Shown here piece after piece: positions 32,801 to 41,900 of a DNA stretch of 64,000 nucleotides. The notes under the pieces are model-generated. The model saw only the letters and a program-made list of their open reading frames with translations, did no database searches and was not told the origin of the DNA. The stretch is taken from positions 62,001 to 126,000 of the forward strand of contig JAFCMP010000527.1 of the NCBI GenBank assembly GCA_017506865.1, read 5' to 3'. The position numbers and the translations under genes are program-made. Within the stretch, counting starts at the first letter, position 1. Each line of letters begins with the position of its first letter. The DNA is from Tribonema minus (Eukaryota; Sar; Xanthophyceae; Tribonematales; Tribonemataceae).

Positions 32801-35800
32801 AGCACCAGAGGTGCCACCTGTTGCAGAACAAGTTGATAGTACATCTCGTGACCCAAGCCCTCACCTTGACTGCAGCGCCAATTCTAAGCCGCATCAGCCA
32901 ACTTCAACCTTAGAGCTACCGGTCAATGCCCGCACCCACGCACAACATCTGTGCTTCCATTCTGGCTCACAAGAAAAGGCAGACGTCTTCCGCGTTGTGA
33001 CACAAACCTCAACCCTCTCTGATACCCGTGCCTCAGCCCTACCCTACTTAAGGTTAGGGGTAAGGTTGACTTGCCTGATCGATGACTGCCATGCTTGCGC
33101 GAGCCTCGTCCTGTGGCTTTGGCTTGAAGCGCCGGACCTCATCGCTGTTCCAGATGCTCTCCACTGCGCGCTGCACGTCCAGCTCCAGTTGCTCCTGACC
33201 CCAGTAATATGGGTTGGAGCAGATCAAGGGCGACACGGCATAGGCAGGCAGAACTTGTAAATACACTTGAGTGCATAAAATAAGACACTTGTGCGGACAC
33301 AAGAAGAATGGTTCATACTCAGGAGATGGGAACGCCAGGGCGCATAGCACAGCCCGCAAGCATACAAGAACGACCTGCACAGTCAGCGAGCTCGCAACAA
33401 TAAGCTAAACATCCACTAACCCTAACCCTGACCCTAAGTCACTGCGTTGGCTAGCACAGCCACAAGCAAACTTGGCTGAATGGCGTGAAGTACTTCAAAT
33501 TACTCCATGTAGCAAGTAAGCAAGCATACCTGCTCAAATGGCGTGAGGTACCCCTTTCCACTGTGCATCTTCTCCAGGGCCAGCGTGACTCCCTTGTGCT
33601 TGTGCAGCATGGTGCGCCTGTTCACCTGCAGTACAACGAGTGCAATGATAATCACCATTAGCATGCATGATGTGACTTGCAAAGCACATAGTAGAAAAAT
33701 CAACAAACTGCGGACGAGGTGACCTTGAAGTAAGCCTGCATGTAGACATTGAGGATGACAAGTGGACAAACTATCTGATGCCAAGGGTTAGGGTTAGGGT
33801 TAGGGTTAGGTAACCCTACCACAGGAAGTACCACAGGCAGTACCGCAGGCAGCAGTACCACAGTGTGACGAAGTGACACACTCTCAATCCCTGGAGCGTT
33901 GCGTACCTCAGTGGGGTGCGCCGTGAATATGAGGTCGACCTTCTGTGTGGTGAGCGCCTTGTACAGCTTCTCGCCAGACACGCCGTCCTCGTTGATGAGC
34001 CTTGTGATGGTGCCCAGTGTGGTGTCCATCCTATGTACACAACACAAGCGAGAGAGTGTGTGAGTACTGCCAAATGAGGTGCGTCACATGACATACTTCA
34101 CAATCGTCACTGAAGTTGAAGTATGGTAGCGCAGACAGTGTTCGTGTCCATCAAACTGCAGTCGTACCGAGCATGCGTCATGGTAATCGACGGCTGCAGC
34201 ACAAGCAAAATGTAACCTTCTCAAGTCACTACAGTACCATGATCATCGACAGCGCACAGCGGGTCTAGTGTCACCGGTTGGTGCCTCCGTCAGAGAAAGG
34301 TTGTGCGGAGACAGCATCCTTGGTGATGCAGGCACACTTCGCGTGCTGAGACATCAACCAGTACCTACACCCAGTCCAAGGAGACAAGTCGGTGTGTGCA
34401 AGACCAACGTCTGCGGCACGTCCTCATTGTCCAGCACCATTTAACCCAACATTTGTAAACAGCTAAGTTAGAGATAGTTGAGCCCTGTCCGTCATGATGG
34501 CAAGTCAGATGTAGCCCTACCTGCCTGCGCTAGCCCTAGCTCAAACACCCTAACCCTAGCCCTAGCTCAAACACTCTAACCCTAGCACTGACCTCTTAGG
34601 CAGGGCATGAGCTGCATCATCCAGCACCATCTGGCGCAGCCGCCTGAGCCTGTGGAAGGTCTCAGCACAGTTGGCCAGGGCCAGGAAGTGCGCAAAGGCC
34701 TTGGTCACCAGCTTCATTTCCAGCGGGTCCAACGAGTTCACCTTGTCTGTGGACGGGAGAACATGTACTTGGGGTTAGAGTTGGGGCTATGTCATAGGGG
34801 ACAGGTCACTAAGGGTCAGGGTTAGGTAAAAGCATCGCCATGACAGCCATTTCACAGTGAGAAATGATGTGTTGCTGCAGACGACCGTCAATATTGTGTA
34901 ATTTCTGGGATAGTTAGCGTTAAGCCTCACACAAGTGACCTGTGAAGAGGGGAGAGAGCTGGAAGCGAGTGTGGTCATGCAACTGCTACTTACTTGACTT
35001 GACGCCTGTGCTGGACAGACTGGTGAGTAACATGTGGTGATGCGCATCTCATGAGACTTGTTCATTATGCGATACTGCTCGATGCACCACATCGTGATAC
35101 TGTGCAACTATCGGCAGTCAGCTGCACTCTGTGTTAGAGCTGTGTTGAGAATAGAATGTGGCATACATATGGATTCATAAAAAAGGCGTTGAAAATGAAA
35201 AGATCCAGACAGTTATGGCTCAAATACATGGCCCTAACCCAGATGCAACGCGTGAACGTCTTTGTTTTTCTCTTGCAGAACAGCGAGCCTGTCGTTTTAA
35301 CATAACTCCTTCAGGCCAGGAATAAATTGAGATATCAGTGGGAGTGGCAGGTGGCTGGTGACTGGCAACTCCAGAATGGGGACAGGGTTGCGCTTGGAGC
35401 ACTACTTCACAGGCACCTCCAAGTCCAAGTCCATGTAGCTCAAGTCTTCAACTTCAAGAGCTGACTTAGCAGCCATAGGCATATCATGTGGCTTTTCGAA
35501 CGGTTTCATCTCAAGTATAAAGTTGACGTTGAAGTCACCTCTACATATCGCAAATTGCATGCTGTGGCAAATGCTGCTGCTGGCACTCTTGACACACGGC
35601 GCAGTCCATCAACGGAATCTTCTTTTTTGTGCGCATGCATATGATGATTAGCCCACCACAATGCACCCTTCAACACCTGTTTGCTGTCCATGCTCCTGGC
35701 AGCGATGCCATGCGATTTGATTTGATTTGATTTGCTATGGTGCGACTTTACATGTGCTGCCTACTTGGGCGTCGTTCGGCCATTGTGCATTTGATTGCGC

Positions 35801-37304
35801 GCCTCTGCAAAACTTATGCCCCACACTTGTTAGCACTGCAGGACTTTGTCACGCAATGTGGGCAACAGTAGGCCCAGCAACCCAAGCTCTTGTACATACC
35901 TCTGCCATTGAAGTTGAGTTAGGGTTTAAGGTTGGGGTTGGGCCATGGCGACAACACCCTACCTCCATCTGAGAACACCACTTCAGCAGGTGTACCAGCG
36001 ATGCTTGGGTTGCACTCATGTGCCAGTCCATCAGCACTACTCCTCATCAACTTCCCTTTCCCACACATGATCGGTGTTGACCTAGGGCTAGGGTTGCACC
36101 GCTGCTCATCAACTTTCCTGTCCCCCATGATCGGTGTTGACCAGGGGGGCATGGTCGGGGTTGATCTAGAGTAAGGGTGAGATTAGCGAACCAACACACC
36201 ACTCACCAGCCAGTTTGACACCAGGTTCTTTCATTCACAATACAATTACTGATTTTGTGAGCACCACATCACCGCGCAAATATATATTTCAGTGTGTCTC
36301 GGCTTCCGTAATCTGGAGTTACAGCAGTTACATGATCGCAACACACATACCAACCTACCTATGAGTTTGTTGAGCGTCTCCGTGTCATCCCCCACCCGCC
36401 AGTCCCTAGCCAACAGCCTGATCTCCTCCACATGGTTGTAGATGCCCTCTGGAGCGTGTTGCTGTATGGTGTTTCCCAGCAAAAAACCCTGCCAAGCACG
36501 ACGACAGCATTCCAGGTTAAGGTCATAGCTACAACTACAGGCAATAGGTGTATGCAGGGCATGATTGTGAATATGGATGCAGGTGGATGCCGTTCAAAGC
36601 ATAAGGCACAAAGAGCCCTGATTTTGAAAAATGATTGAATGGCCAGTAGTGCAAAAGTCAACAGTTCCGTGTTTTGAGCATACCTCCAGACCCAAGAACT
36701 GGTAGTCCAAAGCGTGAGATATGGTCAGATCGCGCACATGGATTAGGGTCTAATGCTGAAACGGAAGTTTTGGTCCATGCCCTTTAACCCTAATTCTAGC
36801 CGTAGCCCCAACCCTAAGGCCATATGTCGTGCTGACAAAAAGTGACGCCACATTGTGTCCTCAATAAGGTTTGGTATTAGCGATGTCCTCACCAACACGG
36901 TTGAGGCACAAAGAGTGAGTCATAAGTCAAGGCATCTAATTCAGCATGACTCATGAGTCAACTCATCAGGATGCAACAGCTCAAATGGGAGCACTGCTGA
37001 GAGCAGGCTGCAATCGGCACATGGAATCGTGTAAGCGCTTGGTGCTATGTTTTCCTGTTTCAGCACTGCTTTTGTATGCTGCAGTGTGCTGTACATTGCA
37101 GTATACTTTGGTAGTCTTTCAGGTATACGAAAAACATGCGTATGCTCTGGTTTAAAAGCAATGCATGGCACGAGTGCTGCCAAGCTTAACCCTGACCCTA
37201 AGTATTGTAGCAAATGCCAAAACCAAAGATTACGCCAAAAAGCTTACCAGCTGCTTGACGTCGTTCTGCACCGCTGCTGCAGTGCTGCCTGCACGAACAT
37301 CCAT
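17813..37304 (-). CDS. Phosphoenolpyruvate carboxylase, bacterial type, complete, 25 exons
   Basis: Adds bicarbonate to PEP to give oxaloacetate (anaplerosis, cytosol). Exons: 37304-37248, 36749-36684, 36488-36359, 34746-34593, 34030-33907, 33625-33530, 33194-33075, 32366-32255, 31256-31193, 29092-28992, 28669-28605, 28059-27998, 27282-27127, 26558-26501, 25624-25460, 24588-24379, 23855-23781, 23210-23076, 22247-22181, 21451-21260, 21028-20865, 20227-20078, 19291-19217, 18598-18526, 17928-17813. Total 2787 nt, all phases consistent, no internal stop. Catalytic landmarks: TAHPTE (His about 174), [62 protein letters not shown]. Residues lining the aspartate/malate inhibitor site are kept ([15 protein letters not shown], terminal RNTG). 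The end RNTG rather than QNTG, and the absence of an N-terminal SIDAQL phosphorylation motif, mark the bacterial-type class. The long disordered insertion of plant members is absent. The first two exons ([12 protein letters not shown]...) are the least certain. The ppc/PPC2 naming used for algae is not assigned here. Confidence 0.96.
18916..18972. repeat. Short tandem duplication in PEPC intron 23
   Basis: Two copies of GTGTTGCTGGGCCTTTGCAT separated by about 15 bases. Intron DNA with no coding role visible. Confidence 0.8.
20003..20067. repeat. Tandem duplication of about 33 bp just downstream of PEPC exon 22
   Basis: Two copies of TTGTTCAAGAAG followed by ATACCAATGTACTGTTT lie just inside intron 22, ending about 10 bases from its splice donor. 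Confidence 0.8.
22691..22706 (+). repeat. Telomere-like TTAGGG tract, PEPC intron 18
   Basis: TTAGGGTTAGGGTTAG, with another two-unit tract at 22809-22820 in the same intron. Confidence 0.85.
25881..25897 (+). repeat. Telomere-like variant tract, PEPC intron 14
   Basis: GGTTAGGTTAGGTTAGG, a TTAGG variant, followed by further GTTGG/GTTAGG variants and an inverted CCCTAACC near 25930-25941. Confidence 0.8.
27563..27658. repeat. Tandem duplication of about 47 bp in PEPC intron 12
   Basis: Two copies sharing GGTAGTGTCTGGCTCCAAAT and GATGAATGCTACCAAGTA (27563-27608 and 27612-27658), nearly identical and hence recent. Confidence 0.9.
29231..29250 (+). repeat. Partial duplicate of the tRNA 5' end
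   Basis: CAAGCTACGGTAGCTCAGTA occurs here and again, as the start of the tRNA-like sequence, 27 bases downstream. Only the acceptor strand and part of the D arm are duplicated. Confidence 0.85.
29261..29332 (+). tRNA. tRNA-Val(GAC)-like sequence, probably the SINE head
   Basis: 72 bases fold as a cloverleaf. D arm GCTC/GAGC; anticodon stem TGTGC/GCACA with loop TTGACAT (anticodon GAC, valine); five-base variable loop; T arm GTGGG/CCCAT with loop TTCGAAA. A- and B-box promoter sequences (TAGCTCAGTGG, GGTTCGAAACC) are present. The acceptor stem GCTACGG/CCGAAGT has one A-A mismatch and a G-T pair, and no CCA is encoded. The imperfect acceptor stem and the attached repeat body favour a SINE head over a working tRNA gene. 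Confidence 0.6.
29261..29484 (+). mobile_element. tRNA-Val-derived SINE in PEPC intron 9
   Basis: A tRNA-like head (29261-29332) is followed by a GGC-repeat linker and a body that ends in GAGCGAGAATTAATAAAAAG. The body recurs, diverged but colinear, at 63561-63694. A tRNA-related head, a conserved body present at more than one locus and an A-rich end are the defining traits of a SINE, mobilised by a partner LINE. Orientation is opposite to PEPC. Confidence 0.75.
29690..30965. repeat. Large imperfect inverted repeat (foldback) in PEPC intron 9
   Basis: The right arm (about 30400-30965) is the reverse complement of the left arm (about 29690-30200), with scattered mismatches and indels over roughly 500 bases. 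Matching blocks include GCGATGTTCAGGATG near 29985 with its complement near 30625, TGATCGCACCACGAGA, CTCAAGGCTGG, and GGCCTACATTGTCGCCC. Small open frames in the arms have no recognisable domain. It may be a foldback DNA transposon or the product of head-to-head insertion. Transcription through PEPC would produce a long hairpin. Confidence 0.88.
30180..30432. repeat. AT-rich palindromic tandem units at the foldback centre
   Basis: The loop region contains a perfect 30-base palindrome (30196-30225) followed by three full and one partial tandem units of about 45-50 bases, each with GTGACTTATTATAACAAGAC and ATGTGACTCAAAATT. The units are nearly identical to each other. Confidence 0.9.
31354..31573. 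other. AT-rich island in PEPC intron 8
   Basis: About 220 bases with A- and T-runs and very low GC, unlike the surrounding introns. No open frame, tRNA or recognisable organelle gene is visible. Confidence 0.7.
32552..32588 (+). repeat. Degenerate TTAGGG tract, PEPC intron 7
   Basis: TAGGGTTAGG and TTAGGGTTAGG separated by 14 bases. Confidence 0.8.
32753..32790 (-). repeat. Interstitial telomere-like CCCTAA array, PEPC intron 7
   Basis: Six CCCTAA-type units in a row, one changed to CCCTGA. This is the longest minus-oriented array in the window. Confidence 0.92.
33069..33074 (-). other. GC-AG splice donor in PEPC intron 7
   Basis: The exon ends in ATCGATCAG and the intron begins GCAAGT instead of GTAAGT. 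The acceptor of exon 32366-32255 is a normal CAG. Phase and homology leave no nearby GT alternative. Confidence 0.85.
33785..33810 (+). repeat. Interstitial telomere-like TTAGGG array, PEPC intron 5
   Basis: Four perfect GGGTTA units followed immediately by an inverted TAACCCTA. A CCCTAA tract of opposite sense lies 350 bases to the left at 33416-33437. Confidence 0.92.
34542..34586 (-). repeat. CCCTAA/CCCTAG variant array, PEPC intron 4
   Basis: Mixed CCCTAA and CCCTAG units, with the block CTCAAACAC repeated between them. Confidence 0.8.
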
Positions 37305-38967
37305 GTAGCATGAAAGGCATTGGGCAGTGGTTATGAAGACGGTTGCATGTATCAGCTGCAGCGTTCCTGCAGCTCAAAAGTGGGTGGCCTGAGGCATTTG
37401 CAGGCAGATTTCTGGTTGGTGTAATCATAACCTTTCCTTATTTTAAGTACAACTAGCTGAATTGACCAAATAAGCTCAATGTAGTATCTGCAGCCTTAGG
37501 ATTAGGGTTAGGCAAACCCCGAGGCAGTCCCTTGCTTGAAACAGCGATCCGTAGACAGCGATTTGTACACGATCGGTGAACTCATTCTGAGGCCCTCAAC
37601 GTCCAGACACGACACACAGAAACCTTGACAATCTTGCAAGATCAGTGGGCAGCGCTGGCTTGCAGTGACTAGCGCCATCTGACTTATCGCTAGTATGCTT
37701 CGGAGGCGAACAGAACTTGATTCGAACCTTGAGGGAAGTTTTAGTGCCCTGAAAGCGTTTCTGGTCCTGCGTGTGGATAGCCACGGGCATGGACCGCCAA
37801 GGCAACAGTATATAGCATCATATGCACCACTCATGAACTGCTGCTCGTGACAGCTTGGTAGAAAGTCTGATGTTTCTCACCTGCTGGGGTGACAGATGAG
37901 AGAGGCCTCAGCAAGACCGCCGCCGATCGCTGACGCTGCACCACCGCAATCGCCCTGTGCAGTCTCAGCATCCTTCCTCCTCTTGCAGCAGCTAGGCGAG
38001 ACCTGATCGCTCAAGATCAGCGCTATGTAGCCTTTCTCTGTGTGCCTCGTACGTGTGCAGCAGTCTCCGGCGAGTACTCAGCCCCTCTGCCTCTTCTGAT
38101 GCTGCTAAAGACTGCACCGACAGCGCTACCGACTAGGCTTCCGAGCAGGCAGCCCTCCTAGCCACGGCACAGCGTACTGTAGGGCTCGTGCTGAGAGTTT
38201 GTGGCCAGAGGAGATCATGTCATGAGAGGGCCTGGTCTCGGGTTCGCGGCACAGTCCCGTGCCCGAGAAAAGGGTCCCAAGTCAGAGTAAGAGTAGATTC
38301 TTTCAAAAATGTGAAAAGTGTACTTTGAAGTTCTGCATCAGTATCGTGCCGTGTCTTGTTTGCAAGGTTTCGTATCTTGTTTGCAAACTTTCAATCAAGA
38401 TTGACGTCAAGATTGAAAAGGGGCTGCTGCATGTCAGCCAGACCAGCCGGCGTGTGTGTTCGTTCAACAACTTTATTGAAAAACCAAGAAGCAATAATGG
38501 TTGCGCACAGACGACCCCCAATACATCAGTGTCAACCTCTCCCGTTCTCTCATCTACATGGTCATGGTCACCAAAAGCACGCAACATGATTAAAGCGTCA
38601 CTTATTTCAGGATTCATGGTCCAACTTGACAAGAACTTTCGAGAGGATCGCACACGCAGTCGGTGCTGTCATGGCCGCAGACAGTACAGATAGTTGACCC
38701 CCTAGCGAAATCAACTGCGTGAATGTCACAGCATGTTGTGCGGCATACCTCATGCATGTTTGGGCTTGTTCTGGTGCAAGAAGTCCACCGACGCCCAAAA
38801 AAAAACGTTAGCTGTGTGCATGTTCCACTGTTCATCATGAGGTCGCAAGGGGTTGTGCACGTCCCGCCTAGGGCTAAACCTGTTTAGCCTGGGGGCTTCA
38901 GCGCCTGAACTTCAACACAACACTTCAAGTTGAAGTTTTCTTTTGTTGAGCACCTCTTGAGGCCGAC
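37305..38967. other. Divergent intergenic region of PEPC and the giant gene
   Basis: The two genes diverge from this 1.66 kb region, so it should hold both promoters. I see no open frame with recognisable content; the longest (37508-37834, minus) does not splice sensibly into PEPC. The stretch 37880-38180 is C/T- and GC-rich. A near-palindrome ACTTCAAGTTGAAGT lies at 38924-38938, about 30 bases before the giant-gene ATG. No canonical TATA box was identified with confidence. Confidence 0.5.
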
Positions 38968-41900
38968 ATGGCTGCTGCCAGTGCAGCTGAGATCCTGTTG
39001 GGCAGGGTCGCGAGGAACACAACATGGACGCATGCACTTTGCTCGTTGCTGGGTGCTGTCTCTGCAACTCTTGCTGGGGGCACCAGCATTGCTGCTGCGA
39101 TAGTTGCAGTATGCTGCTTTCTGGCTGTCGACTACCAGCTCTTTGGACGCAGCGTGCCAGCGCAAGTGGCTGCCGGGATACCACGTGCTGTTATGCCAGT
39201 TCCAGCAGCAGCTGGTGAAGGCGGGAGCAGCAGCGAGGCGCCGGCTCTGCAGCCCGATGCCGCAGCAACAAGCGTGACACAAGTATTGACAGGAGCCTTT
39301 GGTGTTGCAGTTCCAGGTATGAATGGCACCACCTCATGCACTGTCCGGCATGTGATCAGTTGCCGCTCACTTCCGGGCAGTGCACTTGAACAAGAGCCAG
39401 CATTTGCAACAGTTCAACTAGTAGGCAGTCATGATACACTTTGTCAACAAATGGCTGGCTGCATTGTCAATGTTTGTATGGACATCAGCAATGGATGTAA
39501 ATGGCCACATTTCACAGCAGGCAGGTCGCGTGGCAGTGGCAGACTAGCTGCGTTGACGTATGCGTGCGCATCATGCAAATGTGGGGTAACCGGGGCATGA
39601 TCTCAGCGCACATGCTCAGTCTCCTGAGCAAGTGGTGCCAACGCGGTGGCATAAATTTGCAGTTGCTGTAGGTGTGTTGCCGACAAAACCGCAGCAGCAT
39701 TGTTGCCACCTACAAGCAGTAGCAGTTGCAGCAGCACAGGTTGCGCTTGAACCGACAAATGGGTTGACAACATCTATGTGCCAGAACAGCAGCCCCAACG
39801 GCTGCGTATCTTACTTCTATATGACTCTGATTTCCCTGTATAAAATCAACCACTCCTGCACAATGCTGCCATGGCAGTGACTGCCAAGAAACCAAGCTTT
39901 CAGCCGCCTGCATCCCTCGAGCCTAGGGACGGATTGCGGCAAGTGCAGAACCGCGCTTTACGCAATTGCACCATCGATATGCATGCACACAACTCATGAT
40001 ATGATATGAGCAATATCTTGAACATCACGTTAACGTATATGCGCAGTTTGGTGTGGTGCTCTTTAGTGAAGGTACACCTTTGACAGTACAACTGTACCAG
40101 TACACCTGTACCATAAGCCACCATGGTGCAGATGTGGTGATTCGCATGGCCTCCGATCATTGCCACAAGTCATTTCATCCACAAAGGCCTTCTTTGCCAC
40201 ATGCTGTACATATTATCAGCAACACAGCAGCACCACGACAGTTCACTACCGTGCTATGCATCTAATCGGATTCACCTGTGCGTGCGCTGACAGACAACAC
40301 CAGCAGCGAGACACCAGCAGCAGCAGCAGCACCACCATCAGCTGGCAGCGAAAAAGGCCTGAACGTGGACATTGGGGGGGTCACGTGCTACCCGAACAGC
40401 GCTGTGCCTACGCCATTCAGCAATGAGTTCTGCAGCGGCAGCATGCTGTTCCTGTGCGTGACTGACCCCCCGGATGCGCGATACGAGGCGCACTTTGCGG
40501 GGCGGGGCATCATGTTTGAAATACAGATTCAGGGGTGAGTTGGTTTGCTACCGAAACTATGCACCTGCTCATGTGATGTCAATACTGTAGTCAAACACAA
40601 GTATGAAGCATACAGAATGGATATCTGGATAAGTCATGGCCATAGTACAGAAAGGGGAAGCATAGCGGGGCGTTGCTGTGTCCTAACGAGCGATGCGAGG
40701 CGCACGTACAAGACGGGGGGCCTGTTTCACATGCCTCAAGAATGATGAGCTTTCTTACGATGTGTGTCCTGTGTGTACGGAGTAGCTGTGTGAGTGCTAC
40801 AATGAAAGAAGTAGCTGCGTAAGGAGTAATTGCATACTTCAGAACCTCTCAACACTTCCAATGAGTTGAAGCCATGATTGGCCGGTCTGCTGAGCATACT
40901 TTTAATTGTGACAAGCTGATGCATGTGTGTCATAGAATTGCTAGACTGTACTTCTGTTAGCATGGCACGTTGCCTCATTACAAGGCATACCGCTGCCTTG
41001 TCAAGCACCTCCATTCAATAGCGCATGTAATAGAACCGCTGTTGCCCAATGCACTGACTGTTGCACTTCCGGCAGTATGCAGCTGTAACACATACCATTA
41101 TTTATACTTACTTTCATCCCTAAGCGCGTCTTGTGTTCCCATCTTGTGTCGTCGCACAGGCGGCTTGCTGTCATCCCCCAGGGCACGCTCTACATGGGGG
41201 CAGAACTCGCCGAACGCCCCAAGTGGGGACTCGTTACTCAAGCGCTGAGCTCTGTGGTGATGCGGTTTGCATCGCAGCTGGTCAAGGTGTTGCACTACTC
41301 ATTCGGGGACAAGAAAGTGCCTGAAGATTCCGGCGATGCAGAGCCGATGCATGCGACATTTCCCCTCTTTCGAGTCATGGATAGGATCGTGATTACGCCG
41401 GATGGAGAGGCGGTGCCGCCACTGGGCGTCATGATCGACGAGCCCGATGAGGTATGTATGTATGCATGCTCGTATGCATACCTCATGCGTGTGCATGTCT
41501 GTTTGGTGGACTGGCGTATGTAAACACGTACTAGAACACAGACGCCATGCGCAAAATTACACATGAAGTATACGTAGACTATATCTTCTGTTACGTATGT
41601 GTGTACTTTGAGTGCGGGCTTATTGAACTTCCCTGCGCAAGGCTCGTCATCTCCAAAGCATGACTGCACATGCTAGGTCTGATTGCCCCAACATCAAGCG
41701 GAAGACAAGGGGTAGGGTCAGAGGAGAATCCACGCGAGCAGCGCAGGACCTTGCCGCTGTAGTTTGTACGTTGCACTGTGCTCCTCTTTTTGAATTGAGA
41801 TTGTGCAGGAATACCAAACGCAGGAGGAAGGTGAATCTTCACGCCAGCTTGTGTGCATTTGCTTCACCTCCAAAGTGGACACTGCTGCAATGATCGTCCC

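Noticed and set aside
37508..37834. Minus-strand open frame of 108 codons near the PEPC 5' end
   Set aside because: It has no PEPC similarity and does not splice in phase. The small exon 37304-37248 gives an ATG, a GTAAGC donor and the right phase.
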